NCBI GenBank assembly: GCA_963781215.1
Contig: CAWAFE010000005.1
Location: forward strand, 62,001 to 126,000
Source: AP-15 sp963781215
GTDB taxonomy: Bacteria; Pseudomonadota; Alphaproteobacteria; ATCC43930; CGMCC-115725
Direction of reading: 5' to 3'
DNA: 64,000 nt
The notes under the pieces are model-generated. The model saw nothing but the letters and a program-made list of their open reading frames with translations, was not told the DNA's origin and did no database searches. Positions 9,267 to 18,178 of the stretch are shown in pieces. Positions within the stretch are counted from its first letter, which is position 1; every line of letters begins with the position of its first letter. Position numbers and translations under genes: made by a program.

Positions 9267-10139
9267 ATGACACAAGTAGGCACGGGCAAATACAGCTACG
9301 AGCTGATCCGCGATTTTCTCAAATCGCCCGACGGAGAACCGTTCGGGCTCGTTAGCCGGGTGGCGGCGGATTCGCAGGACCGCATCTACGTGTTCCAGCG
9401 CCGGGATCCTCCGGTGGTGGTCTTCGACCGCGAGGGGAAGTATTTGGGCGCCTGGGGCAGCGGCGAGGTCACCGACCCGCATGGTTTGAAAATCGTCGGC
9501 GACGTGGTCTACACCACCGACCGCTCAGACTCGGTCGCGAAGTCGTTCAGCCTGGATGGCAAACCCTTGCTCGAGCTCGGCCAGCGCGGCGTGCATTCCG
9601 ACACCGGCAACGTCACCAACTGGCTCGCCCAGCGCGCGGCCGGGCCGTTCAATCACCCGACCGAGATGATGGCCCACCCCAACGGCGACATCTACGTGAC
9701 CGACGGTTACCGCAACGCCCGTGTGCACCGCTTTACGCGCGACGGCAGGCTCGTCAAATCGTGGGGCGCGCCGGGCCAGGCCGCGGGCCAGTTCCACCTG
9801 CCGCACAGCATCGCGTTCGACGATGACGGCAAGCTCTATGTCGCCGACCGGTCGAACAAGCGCATCCAGATATTCACGCCCGACGGCGAGTTTCTGGGCC
9901 AATGGACCGGAATGGGCGGCCCCAATGACATCAGCCGCGGCAAGGACGGCAATTACTACATCGCCGAGCAGGAGGACGACGGCAAGCCCGCCTATGTCTG
10001 CGTCCGCGATGCGCAGGGAAATGTGCTAGCCCGCCTGGAGAGCCGCCACGTCCACGGCGTGGGCGTGGATTCGCGCGGCGACATCTACGCCGGATTAACC
10101 ACGGAGCGCAGCGTCGACAAATTCGTGCGAAAGAGCTGA
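9267..10139 (+). CDS. NHL-repeat six-bladed beta-propeller protein
   Basis: The 290-residue protein is built of NHL-type blades with recurring motifs: EPFGLVSRVAADSQDRIYV, HPTEMMAHPNGDIYVTDG, LPHSIAFDDDGKLYVADRSN and VHGVGVDSRGDIYAG. Annotators often call such proteins peptidyl-alpha-hydroxyglycine amidating lyase-like, but catalysis is not shown here and many are lactonases or binding proteins. There is no signal peptide, so it is probably cytoplasmic. GGGAGGAAG stands 8 bp before the ATG. Direct repeats lie upstream and a hairpin terminator follows. Confidence 0.85.
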   Translation: MTQVGTGKYSYELIRDFLKSPDGEPFGLVSRVAADSQDRIYVFQRRDPPVVVFDREGKYLGAWGSGEVTDPHGLKIVGDVVYTTDRSDSVAKSFSLDGKPLLELGQRGVHSDTGNVTNWLAQRAAGPFNHPTEMMAHPNGDIYVTDGYRNARVHRFTRDGRLVKSWGAPGQAAGQFHLPHSIAFDDDGKLYVADRSNKRIQIFTPDGEFLGQWTGMGGPNDISRGKDGNYYIAEQEDDGKPAYVCVRDAQGNVLARLESRHVHGVGVDSRGDIYAGLTTERSVDKFVRKS

Positions 10140-10171
10140 GCGCCGAGCCCCACGCCGTCGCGGGCAGAGGT

Positions 10172-10195
10172 ATGGGCCGCTGAGTTGCGGCCCAT
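10172..10195. terminator. Hairpin between convergent genes
   Basis: ATGGGCCGC-TGAGTT-GCGGCCCAT is a perfect 9-bp stem with a 6-base loop. It sits between the convergent NHL gene and the catalase-like gene and is placed to end both transcripts, although there is no long T run. Confidence 0.65.
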
Positions 10196-10205
10196 CCCGT
10201 TCCTC

Positions 10206-11279
10206 TCAACCCACCTTGCGCTCGTTCACGCGCGTTGCTGTCCTGGGGTCGTTCGGGTCATCGCGCCAGGTCGGGTGAGTGAAGTGGATGACGCAGTCGC
10301 CGTTATAGGACGCGACGGCATTGTCGAACGTCATTCGTCCGATGCGCCGCCAATTTCTGAAAGTGCGCCGCTGAAGGAATGACGGGCCGCGGGTCGACCC
10401 TTCGTCGGTAATTTCGATGTGGAAGGTGAGCGTGCGCTTTGGCGCGGGGTCGCCTTGATCGAACATCTGGGCCATGATCTCGTCGCGAAAATCCAATGCG
10501 TCACCCTGGATTCGCGGCTGGCCGGGATCGACGACCAGGCGCATGAACGCCGGCGTTCGCGTCGCTTCGTCTTCGGGCTTGCCAAGCTCGGCAATCTGAT
10601 AGAGTTGCCGCACCGTCGGGTTCTTGTCGACGCGGCCAAACACAATACCGGTAACCAGGATAATTCCCACGCCGAAACCCCGACGCGAGGCGGTGGTGTC
10701 GGGAGCGTTGCGAAGCTCGGCGTCATTGACGTAATCCGTCCGGTCACCACCGATATCCTGCTGGGTAATGAAGTTCGCGGTGGGAAGCGGCTCGCTGTGG
10801 CCCGGATCGGCGGTGGGAAACAGCTTTCCGACCAGCGACAGGGACCGTTTCCTGCCGCGCCGCGTCGCGGTGCAGCAGGTAGAGTAACGAGCGATCAGCA
10901 GGGCGCGGCTGTCTTTTCGGAAATAGCCCGAATATTGCGTTTCCTCATTGATTTCCCACAGGCCGGTGAGGCAAATGCCATTGGGGTGCAGCAGCCGCCG
11001 GAAGCCCTTGCGATCGGTTCCCCAGCGCAGATCGGCCCTGGAATCGACGGCGCGTTCCACCGCCTGGCGAAAAAAGTACGGCAGACCCAATGGCAGCACA
11101 CCGCGCAGGACGCTTCGCAAGGTGACGGCGTAGACCGGCAATGGCGGCTCGCCGGGGCCGCCCCACACTTTCTGGTACGGGTTTGCGAACACGGCATCGC
11201 GCACCTCCCGGAAGCGCGATCCCCGATAGGCGCGGTCTTCGTCAGTTACCTGCTCCGTCCCGAAATAGCGCGGATCCAT
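10206..11279 (-). CDS. Uncharacterised protein, possibly catalase-superfamily-like
   Basis: The 357-residue protein has no signal peptide. Segments such as LHPNGICLTGLWEI, YSGYFRKDSRALLIARYS, SLVGKLFPTADP and TANFITQQDIGG recall catalase-like heme proteins, and the order of these segments fits the superfamily. I cannot confirm a heme-ligand Tyr, so the assignment is weak. The ATG at 11279 has GGAG about 10 bases upstream; a longer start at 11327 would run into the gene in front. It follows the TPR gene with a 20-bp gap and is probably co-transcribed with it. Confidence 0.5.
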   Translation of the reverse strand: MDPRYFGTEQVTDEDRAYRGSRFREVRDAVFANPYQKVWGGPGEPPLPVYAVTLRSVLRGVLPLGLPYFFRQAVERAVDSRADLRWGTDRKGFRRLLHPNGICLTGLWEINEETQYSGYFRKDSRALLIARYSTCCTATRRGRKRSLSLVGKLFPTADPGHSEPLPTANFITQQDIGGDRTDYVNDAELRNAPDTTASRRGFGVGIILVTGIVFGRVDKNPTVRQLYQIAELGKPEDEATRTPAFMRLVVDPGQPRIQGDALDFRDEIMAQMFDQGDPAPKRTLTFHIEITDEGSTRGPSFLQRRTFRNWRRIGRMTFDNAVASYNGDCVIHFTHPTWRDDPNDPRTATRVNERKVG

Positions 11280-11299
11280 TGCGATACTCCGCCAAGCGG

Positions 11300-12631
11300 C
11301 TAACTCTGCACGCCATTGACCGAGCACGTCGCGAGCCAGGCGTCGTCGCGGGCGGAAGCCCGTCGAGCGAGACGCGCGCGCAGCAATGCCTCGGCCCTTG
11401 CCCGCTGGCCGGACCGCAGATGGGCGACGATCAGAGAATCCTCAAAGACCTCGCGCTGGGCGTGGCTGCCGCCGATGCGTGGCAGGTCGGCGAGCGCCGC
11501 TTCGAGCGCGCGCGCCGCGTCCGCATAATCGCCGCGGGCGAGTGCGGCCGCACCGGCGCACAAGGCCGGGGCGACCTCCCCGGACGGCAGCCGGCCGGCA
11601 CGGGTGAGCCGTTCGAGCCCCTCGATGCGCTGCCGCACCCCGTCGGCATCGCCAATGGCGGCTTCAGCGAAAGCGGCGTGGACATCAGCAAAGGCGAGGC
11701 TGGCGCCGGGAAAATGGCGGCGCACATGGGTGACGACCTCCGTCCATTCTGCTTCGAGCGGAGGGGCCATGGTGTAATACCGCCAGCGCCACAGGAACGA
11801 CGCCGCGTCGGCGAGCACCAGCATCGGCGCTGCCAGGGCCACTGTAGGCTTGATATTGTCGCGGTAGATCGCGCGGGCGCGCTCGCTGTTGCCACGGGCC
11901 AGTTCGAACAGCGCCAGATGCCACGACAGATGGCAATGCAAATGGCCGGCGCGGTCGTAGCCCTCGAGCCAATCCTGGACAAAGGCGGCGCCGCCCTCGG
12001 CGTCGCCGGTCTCAAAAAAGCCGTGCGCCCGCTGATGCGCGCCATGGGCATTGCGCGGATAGAGCGCCAGCGAGCGCTCGACCAACGGCGTGCCGGCGGC
12101 GACATCGCCGGTCTCGATATAGGCCCAGCCGAGATATCCCAGGAACCACCAATCCTCGCCCCAATGCGGTGCCAGCTCTTCGAGCAACGCCAATTGCGCC
12201 TCGTGATGGTCGCGCCGCCCGCTAAAGCCAAGGAGGCCAAAGACGCCGAGCGCCAAGGACAACGGCAACGCGTCGCGAGGGTATTCCGCGGCATGCTCGC
12301 GGACCACCGTCAGCGCCTCGCCCGCAGCCCCGGCGACGGCGAGCGCGACCGCCTCGATATGGCGCCGCTCGCGTGCCGACGCGCGTTCGGCGAGCGCTCT
12401 CGCCTGCTCGGCCGCCTCCCTTGCCTCGCCCATCCGCGCCTGCAGCTGTAGCAGGCGGGCGCGCGCGACATGCGCCAGCGCAAAGTCCGGGTCGGCCGTG
12501 ATCGCCCGCTCCAGCAGCGCGTCAGCGCCGGCATTCGCCGACAACAGGAGATCGACCGCGGCGACGTAATCGGCAACCGCGGCCCCGGACGCCGCGGTGA
12601 CCTGCAGATCGAAACGGTCAGTCATGCCCAT
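11300..12631 (-). CDS. Tetratricopeptide repeat protein (TTC38-like)
   Basis: This soluble alpha-helical protein of 443 residues has TPR-like pairs throughout, for example ADPDFALAHVARARLLQLQ, WWFLGYLGWAYIETGDV, LHCHLSWHLALFELARGN and ALCAGAAALARGDYADAA. The layout (an N-terminal SGAAVADYVAAVDLLLSANA, then repeats with a conserved His-rich centre) resembles the TTC38 family found in bacteria and eukaryotes, whose function is unknown. The ATG at 12631 is chosen because AGGTGAGG precedes it. It heads a probable two-gene unit with the downstream catalase-like gene. Confidence 0.78.
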   Translation of the reverse strand: MGMTDRFDLQVTAASGAAVADYVAAVDLLLSANAGADALLERAITADPDFALAHVARARLLQLQARMGEAREAAEQARALAERASARERRHIEAVALAVAGAAGEALTVVREHAAEYPRDALPLSLALGVFGLLGFSGRRDHHEAQLALLEELAPHWGEDWWFLGYLGWAYIETGDVAAGTPLVERSLALYPRNAHGAHQRAHGFFETGDAEGGAAFVQDWLEGYDRAGHLHCHLSWHLALFELARGNSERARAIYRDNIKPTVALAAPMLVLADAASFLWRWRYYTMAPPLEAEWTEVVTHVRRHFPGASLAFADVHAAFAEAAIGDADGVRQRIEGLERLTRAGRLPSGEVAPALCAGAAALARGDYADAARALEAALADLPRIGGSHAQREVFEDSLIVAHLRSGQRARAEALLRARLARRASARDDAWLATCSVNGVQS

Positions 12632-12710
12632 CTGCCTCACCTTCAAAGATCGTTTGATCGGCGCGAGACGGAGGCGGCGACGCGCCCCGCCCGATCGGAC
12701 GGTTGGGAAC

Positions 12711-13829
12711 TTATTCAGCAAGCGCTTTGACGAGGCGGTTGACCTCGCCGGCCTTCTCCAAATGCGGAAGATGGCCGGCCCCTTCGAGAATGTGCGCGGG
12801 GAAGCGGGAGGCCTGCCCTTCGGCGTGCGAGACGGGGATGATGCGGTCGTCGCGGCCCCAGATCAGCTGCACCGGCATCGGCAGCGCCTTGATCTTGTCA
12901 GTGAGGTCGAGCGCTTGACGGCCGCCGGCGAACCAGGCAGCGGCGATCGTGGTCAGGGCCACCTGGACGCCGTCGAGCCGTTTGTAGCGCAGCACCTCCT
13001 CGACCATGGCACGGCTGACCAAGGAGGGGTCGTGGACCAGCTGGTTCAGCACCTCGACCGCGTCGCGGCGGCGGCCGGCGCGGATGAAGCCGTCGATGAA
13101 CGGAAAGTTGATCTCGGGTCCGAGCCCGGCCGAGGCGATCAGGGTCAGGCTCGCCGCCCGCTCCGGCCGCCGCAACGCCACAAGTGCCACTATAGCGCCG
13201 CCCATCGAGTGCCCGACGAGGTGCACCCGCTCGATGCCGAGTGCGGCGGCCAGGCCATCAACGGCATCGGCCAGGCTCTCCGGATCGCCGGCTCCGACAT
13301 CCTTGGCCGAGCCGCCATGCCCTGGCAGATCCAACGCGATCGTGCGGCGGGCTTCGGCGAGCGCCGGCTGGGTGAACATCCAGGTGTTGAGATCGCCGCC
13401 AAAGCCGTGCACCAGCAGCACCGGCGCCCCGCCACCCTCGCCGAGCTCGAGATAGCGCAGGCGCCGGCCGCCGATTTCGACCTCGCGCGGCTCGACCGCC
13501 GGCGCACCCGGCTCCGCTTCGGCCGCAACCTCGACGGGGGCGAATTGCGCGACGTAGGCATCTATCTCGGTCTCGGGCACCTCCTCCGGGGCGACGATTG
13601 CGAGCAGCGCGCCAACCGGTAGGGTCGCTCCCGCAGGGGCCACGATGCGGCGGATCATGCCGGGCGCTTCGGCCTCGACGACATTGGTGATCTTGGACGT
13701 CTCGATCTCCAGGATCTCCTCGCCGCCGGCAAAGTGCTGGCCCTCGCGCTTCAACCAGCCCAGGACCTTCCCCTCGGTCATGGTCAGGCCCCATTTCGGC
13801 ATTGTGATCGGCGTGATCGGCACGCTCAT
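12711..13829 (-). CDS. acoC: Acetoin dehydrogenase E2 component: lipoyl domain fused to alpha/beta hydrolase
   Basis: The 372-residue protein has an N-terminal lipoyl domain (PKWGLTMTEGKV; lipoylated Lys46 in EIETSKITNVVEA) joined to an alpha/beta-hydrolase domain from about residue 115. The hydrolase has nucleophile Ser208 in VGHSMGGA, an acidic residue in IWGRDDRIIP and a His in GAGHLPHLEK. This two-domain form is typical of AcoC, the acetyl-transferring E2 of the acetoin-cleaving complex. It is the last gene of the aco locus, 17 bp after acoB. The true 2-oxo or acetoin-like substrate is inferred from the family. Confidence 0.9.
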   Translation of the reverse strand: MSVPITPITMPKWGLTMTEGKVLGWLKREGQHFAGGEEILEIETSKITNVVEAEAPGMIRRIVAPAGATLPVGALLAIVAPEEVPETEIDAYVAQFAPVEVAAEAEPGAPAVEPREVEIGGRRLRYLELGEGGGAPVLLVHGFGGDLNTWMFTQPALAEARRTIALDLPGHGGSAKDVGAGDPESLADAVDGLAAALGIERVHLVGHSMGGAIVALVALRRPERAASLTLIASAGLGPEINFPFIDGFIRAGRRRDAVEVLNQLVHDPSLVSRAMVEEVLRYKRLDGVQVALTTIAAAWFAGGRQALDLTDKIKALPMPVQLIWGRDDRIIPVSHAEGQASRFPAHILEGAGHLPHLEKAGEVNRLVKALAE

Positions 13830-13846
13830 CTGGGCGATCCTGTCTC

Positions 13847-14860
13847 TCAGCGCCCGTACCCGCGGACCTCGCGCACCGCCTCGGCGATCCGCTCCGGGCT
13901 CGGGATGTAGAGCTTTTCGAGCGAGGGCGCGAACGGCACCGGGGTATGCGGCGCGGTCACCCGCTTGACCGGCGCCTTCAGCGCGGCGAAGGCCTTGTCG
14001 GCGACCAGCGCCGCGATATCGGTGGCGATGCTGCAGCGCGGGGTCGCCTCATCGACGACGACGAGCCGCCCGGTGCGCTCGACGGATTCGAGGATCGTGT
14101 CTTCGTCGAGCGGCGAGGTCGTGCGCGGGTCGATCAATTCGCACTCGATGCCGTCTTTCGCCAAGGTCTCAGCCGCTTCATTGGCGTAATGCACCATGCG
14201 CGCCAAGGCCACGACGGTTACGTCGTCGCCGTCGCGCACGATGTTCGCTTCGCCGAACGGGATCGTATAGGGCTCGTCCGGCACCTCGGCGCGCAGATCG
14301 TACATCAGCTTGTGCTCGCAGAAGATGACCGGGTCGTCGTCGCGGATCGCCTGGATCAACAGCCCCTTGGCGTCATAAGCGTTCGACGGCACCACGCATT
14401 TGAGCCCCGGCACCGAGGTAAAGATGTGATAGGGGCTCTGCGAATGCTGGGCGGCCGCACTGCGCCCGGCCCCGATCATCGTGCGGATGACGAGCGGTGT
14501 GGTGGCCTTGCCGCCGAACATGTAGCGGAACTTGGCCGCCTGATTATAGATCTGGTCGAAACAGACGCCGAAGAAATCGGAGAACATCAATTCCGCGACC
14601 GGCCGCAGCCCGGTGACAGCGGCGCCGGCGGCCGCCCCCATGATCGCCGACTCGGTGATCGGCGTGTCGATGACCCGGGCCTCGCCGAACTCCCCGAAGA
14701 GCCCCTTGGTGACCCCGAGCACGCCGCCATAGGCGTCGCGCTGGCCCTCGGAGCCGGCCCCGCCCGCGACATCCTCGCCGATCACGATGACCCGCGGGTC
14801 GCGGCGCATCTCCTGCGCCAGCGCCTCGTTTAGCGCTTGGCGGATCGATTTCTGCGGCAT
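13847..14860 (-). CDS. acoB: Acetoin dehydrogenase / TPP-dependent E1 beta subunit
   Basis: This 337-residue E1 beta subunit pairs with AcoA to form the thiamine-diphosphate enzyme. Typical features are VIVIGEDVAGGAGSEG, the conserved RVIDTPITESAIMGAAAGA, PLVIRTMIGAGRSAAAQHSQS and the C-terminal transketolase domain from about residue 200 with LIDPRTTSPLDEDTILESV. Length matches the AcoB/PdhB family. It is 17 bp upstream of acoC. About 165 bp containing a palindromic repeat separate it from the unknown gene upstream. Confidence 0.93.
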   Translation of the reverse strand: MPQKSIRQALNEALAQEMRRDPRVIVIGEDVAGGAGSEGQRDAYGGVLGVTKGLFGEFGEARVIDTPITESAIMGAAAGAAVTGLRPVAELMFSDFFGVCFDQIYNQAAKFRYMFGGKATTPLVIRTMIGAGRSAAAQHSQSPYHIFTSVPGLKCVVPSNAYDAKGLLIQAIRDDDPVIFCEHKLMYDLRAEVPDEPYTIPFGEANIVRDGDDVTVVALARMVHYANEAAETLAKDGIECELIDPRTTSPLDEDTILESVERTGRLVVVDEATPRCSIATDIAALVADKAFAALKAPVKRVTAPHTPVPFAPSLEKLYIPSPERIAEAVREVRGYGR

Positions 14861-14910
14861 TCCTTTCCTCCCTCCGCCGGCTCAGAATCCGACGCGGAAC
14901 AATGCATAAC

Positions 14911-14985
14911 CGTCACCCCCGCCAAGGCGCGGGTCCAGAGCAACCGCAGGGGGCTTTCTGGATTCCCGCTTTCGCGGGAATGACG
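14911..14985. repeat. Palindromic intergenic repeat with about 28-bp imperfect inverted ends
   Basis: The left end begins CGTCACCCCCGCCAAGGCG and runs to GGTCCAG. The right end, read on the other strand, begins CGTCATTCCCGCGAAAGCG and runs to GGAATCCAG. The 75-bp unit sits between acoB and the unknown gene and has the form of a short non-coding REP/MITE-like element. A longer, more diverged relative is at about 42172-42297. Confidence 0.7.
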
Positions 14986-15026
14986 AATAACCATCTGGGC
15001 CAGCCGAATTCATTCCTGGCGGGTTC

Positions 15027-15647
15027 TCAGACATGGATGTACGAGATCAATCGAGTCGAGTAATCGACCTCCCGCATCGTCGAGCTCGGCTGCACCGCCG
15101 CCGACGAGCTGATGAAGATCACCGGCTCGATTTGCCCGCTGTGCGGGTTGAACTTTGCCATGCTCGGCGCCCCGCCGTTGTGCTGCTGGGTCCCGTACTG
15201 CATCTTTTCGTGCCGCTTGTAGAAGACCCGGCAGGTGGTCCGCGGGAGTTGGGACTGGTATTCGACATAGGTGCCGTTCTGCGGCTCGATGATCGAGGTG
15301 TCGAAGCCGTAGATCGGGCCGCGATAGCCGAGGCGGACGGCGATCCGGTTCATCTCCACTTTCCACAGATCGGCCAGGTTCGAGCCCGGCCCGGCAACGT
15401 TGCGGTAGCGGATCGTGAAGTTGGCCGAACCGTATAGCGCGCGCATCTGTGGGCCGCCGACGCCGAGCGCGCCGATCCAGGTGCGAAAGCCGTCGATCGT
15501 CGCGTTGGTGTCCTCAACCTCGATCAGGTGCACACCGTAGATATTCTGGTCCGTCATGCAGACCAGGCCCATGCAGACCAGGAGGTGCGGGAAGCCGACG
15601 ATCTGCGGATCGGTTCCGACCATGTTCTCGTCGAGATAGACCGGCAT
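15027..15647 (-). CDS. Unknown protein encoded between acoA and acoB
   Basis: I do not recognise this 206-residue protein. It has no signal peptide, membrane segment or repeat. The ATG at 15647 is 24 bp after acoA, so it is probably in the same transcript. It contains a Cys-to-His spacing, HLLVCMGLVCMTDQNIYGVH, followed by many aromatic and Arg residues (FTIRYRNVAGPGSNLADLW, RVFYKRHEKMQYGTQQH). The GLVC...GVH pattern weakly recalls the Cys/His pair of CheD/BLF1-type deamidase folds, but nothing more supports that. Its position inside the aco locus suggests a role linked to that enzyme complex. Confidence 0.6.
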   Translation of the reverse strand: MPVYLDENMVGTDPQIVGFPHLLVCMGLVCMTDQNIYGVHLIEVEDTNATIDGFRTWIGALGVGGPQMRALYGSANFTIRYRNVAGPGSNLADLWKVEMNRIAVRLGYRGPIYGFDTSIIEPQNGTYVEYQSQLPRTTCRVFYKRHEKMQYGTQQHNGGAPSMAKFNPHSGQIEPVIFISSSAAVQPSSTMREVDYSTRLISYIHV

Positions 15648-15670
15648 CGCCGTCTCCCCGCCGCTGCGGG

Positions 15671-16639
15671 TCAGTAGGACACGTACACGTCGCGCAGTAG
15701 CTCCGCCGTGTCGGGCGCGGGCGCGGCGCGGGCGGTCTCGACCGCGCGGTCGATCAGTTCGGCGACCTCGGCCTCGACCGCGTCGAGCGCCGCCATCTCG
15801 AGCAAGGCCGCCTCGCCGACACGGCGGCGGAAGTGCTTCAGGCAGTCGCGGTCCTCACGCAACCGACGCACCTCGTCCTTGCCGCGATAGAGCTGCGCGT
15901 CGCCGGAGTGGTGGCCGTAGAAGCGGCAGGTGTCGACCTCGATCGCGCTCGGCCCGCCGCCGCCGCGGGCGCGCTCGACGGCTTCGCCCGCCGCCTCGTG
16001 CACGGCGAAGAAATCGTCGCCATCGACCTTGACGGCCGGCATGCCGAACCCCTTCGCCCGTCCGGCGATGTCACGGCTGCCGACGGCGTAATCGACCCCG
16101 GTGCCTTCGCCGTATTGGTTGTTCTCGAAGACGAACACCGCCGGCAGTTTCAGCACCACCGCCATGTTCATCGCCTCGAAGGTGGTGCCCTGGTTCGAGC
16201 CGCCGTCGCCGGTAAACGAGACGGCGACCGTGCGCGTGCCCAGCGTCTTGGCGGTCAAGGCCGCGCCGACCACCAGGGGCGGGCCGCCGCCAACGATGCC
16301 GTTGGCGCCGAGCATGCCGCGGTCGAGGTCGGCGATATGCATCGAGCCGCCCTTGCCGCCGCAGAGCCCGCCCTTCTTCGCGAATAATTCCTGCATCATC
16401 TGCACGACGTCGCACCCCTTGGCGATCGAGTGGCCATGCCCGCGATGGGTGCTGGCGATATAGTCTCGATCGGATAGATGCGAGCACATGCCCACAGCCG
16501 AGGCTTCCTCACCGGCATAAAGATGCACAAAGCCCGGGATGCCGCCCTTGGAGAACTCCTCCTGCACCCGCTCCTCGAAGCGGCGGATCGTCGCCATCGA
16601 ACGGTAGGCCTTGATCAGTTCTTCGCGGCTCAGCTGCAC
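15671..16639 (-). CDS. acoA: Acetoin dehydrogenase / TPP-dependent E1 alpha subunit
   Basis: This is the E1 alpha subunit of a thiamine-diphosphate dehydrogenase complex, 322 residues from the GTG start. The thiamine-binding motif runs from GDGGSNQG to the FENNQYGEG segment. The activation region SYIASTHRGHGH-like DYIASTHRGHGHSIAKG and the substrate channel LYAGEEASAVGM are conserved. A GTG at 16639 with GGGAGGG just upstream is preferred over the ATG at 16678, which lacks such a site. It is first in the order acoA, unknown gene, acoB, acoC. No acoX or E3 gene is adjacent. Confidence 0.92.
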   Translation of the reverse strand: MQLSREELIKAYRSMATIRRFEERVQEEFSKGGIPGFVHLYAGEEASAVGMCSHLSDRDYIASTHRGHGHSIAKGCDVVQMMQELFAKKGGLCGGKGGSMHIADLDRGMLGANGIVGGGPPLVVGAALTAKTLGTRTVAVSFTGDGGSNQGTTFEAMNMAVVLKLPAVFVFENNQYGEGTGVDYAVGSRDIAGRAKGFGMPAVKVDGDDFFAVHEAAGEAVERARGGGGPSAIEVDTCRFYGHHSGDAQLYRGKDEVRRLREDRDCLKHFRRRVGEAALLEMAALDAVEAEVAELIDRAVETARAAPAPDTAELLRDVYVSY

Positions 16640-16644
16640 CAGGC

Positions 16645-16651
16645 CCTCCCT
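16645..16651 (-). promoter_or_regulatory. Ribosome binding site that favours a GTG start for acoA
   Basis: On the minus strand GGGAGGG lies 5 bases before the GTG at 16639, which is followed by CAGCTGAGC. The alternative ATG at 16678 has no comparable site and would place this purine run inside the coding region. Confidence 0.6.
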
Positions 16652-16778
16652 CGGCTGCGACGCATGGCGATAGTGCATCTCCGATCGCGAAGCTTCACAA
16701 TCCCGGCTTGACGGGCACCGACATTTGAAACAGACGGCCGGCGCTCGCGGCAGACGAAACGGACGGATCGGACAGGGA

Positions 16779-18107
16779 TCAGTCTTGCGCCGGTACGGTG
16801 TTCGCCTCGATCAGCGCGGGATGCCTGCGATCGAGCCATTTCGACAGGAAGGTCGCTGCTGTGATGGCAATGCCCAGGGCGAGAACCCACCGCGCCAGCT
16901 CCATCAGCCCGGCGCCCGTCAGTTGCGGCCACGGCGTCTGCCAAAAGACCTGGCCGCGTTCCATCATCCAGTTCCACGCAACATTGGCGACAATCGCGGA
17001 CAGCACCATGATCCCCATCCGCCCCGCCATCGCGCCGCGGAACAGTAGGGCGAGAGCCGGGACGAAGACGCACAGCACCGCGAGCTGGCCGAGCTCGATG
17101 CCGATATTGAAAGACAGCAATGAGACGAGCAGGTACGAACCGGCGAACTGCAATTGCTCTTTCAGAATATCGGCGAACCCAAACCCGTGGACGAGGCCGA
17201 ACAGCGCGGCGATGATCCAACGCCGTCGAAGGCTGGCGCCGACGATATTCTCGATAGCCATGTAGAAGATCGTCGCGGCAATCGCTGCCTCGACGAAGGG
17301 CGGAAACCAAGCGCCGAGCGGCGCAAGGTTATAGGCGGTCCCGATCAGGGTGATCGAATGGCCGACGGTGAAAGCCGTGATTATCGGGATGAGCGGCTTC
17401 ACCCGACGGAACGGAATGACCAAGCAAAGAAGAAACAACATATGGTCAATGCCGGTCAAAATGTGCTCGCCGCCGAGTTTAATGAAACTGAGCGATGCCC
17501 CGTACCAGGTTGGATCGAGGGGCACGCGGCCCGAGCCGCCGGAAATCACTATCGCGCGACTGGATCCGTCGAGCGGGGTAAAGCGAAGGGTGAGTTTAAC
17601 GGTGTCCCCCAGATCCGCGCCGACGAGGTTCTCGATCGCGAAGACGGATCTGGGCGAGGTGATTGGATAGGTGAAATGAACATCGAGATAGCCGAGCTCA
17701 AAGGCTATCTGGGTGTCCGCCGCCGGCGGGGCCGCAATTCCGGCGATGGCCTGGTCATATTCCTCGAACGACCGGTCCGCCAGTGGCGCCAGTTGCCCGG
17801 CGGCGCGGGAAGGCCGCAGGCGCCGACCGTCCTCCCAAAGCCCGAGATCGTCGGAGAGGGCGTCAAGGGCCGCTTTGATTGCCGTCTGCGAGGCAGTCAG
17901 ATCATAATGGCCCCCGACGATTGGAAAAGAGACCGCACGCAGCAGATCCAAGGGGATACGCATTACCAGATCGGCCTGACGTGGCTCGATCCGGACAAAG
18001 CCGTTCATGAACCGATCGAGTGGAAGATCATGAGCGCTCGCCGACACCGGACCCAACGCCACCCACAACAACCACGCCGCGGCCAACCCCACCCAACGGC
18101 TCAACAT
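16779..18107 (-). CDS. HupE/UreJ-2 family membrane protein
   Basis: The 442-residue protein has a signal peptide (LAAAWLLWVALGPVSASAHD), an extracytoplasmic N-terminal domain to about residue 215, and then about six to seven membrane helices. The hallmark HILTGIDHMLFLL and the later ALFGLVHGFGFA are conserved in the HupE/UreJ_2 family. These motifs carry His and Asp that may bind a metal; some relatives are linked to nickel handling, but no hydrogenase or urease gene is nearby. It starts 71 bp after the upstream NHL gene and is probably co-transcribed with it. Confidence 0.82.
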   Translation of the reverse strand: MLSRWVGLAAAWLLWVALGPVSASAHDLPLDRFMNGFVRIEPRQADLVMRIPLDLLRAVSFPIVGGHYDLTASQTAIKAALDALSDDLGLWEDGRRLRPSRAAGQLAPLADRSFEEYDQAIAGIAAPPAADTQIAFELGYLDVHFTYPITSPRSVFAIENLVGADLGDTVKLTLRFTPLDGSSRAIVISGGSGRVPLDPTWYGASLSFIKLGGEHILTGIDHMLFLLCLVIPFRRVKPLIPIITAFTVGHSITLIGTAYNLAPLGAWFPPFVEAAIAATIFYMAIENIVGASLRRRWIIAALFGLVHGFGFADILKEQLQFAGSYLLVSLLSFNIGIELGQLAVLCVFVPALALLFRGAMAGRMGIMVLSAIVANVAWNWMMERGQVFWQTPWPQLTGAGLMELARWVLALGIAITAATFLSKWLDRRHPALIEANTVPAQD

Positions 18108-18178
18108 CGTCGATTGCTCCGGACCGGTAAGCGTAGCGGCCGGAAAACGCTATTTCCCGGCCGCTACTTGCAATAGTT

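Noticed and set aside
11141..12451. Long plus-strand frame opposite the TPR gene
   Set aside because: It is the shadow of the minus-strand TPR gene, which has a ribosome site and repeat pattern; the shadow has none.
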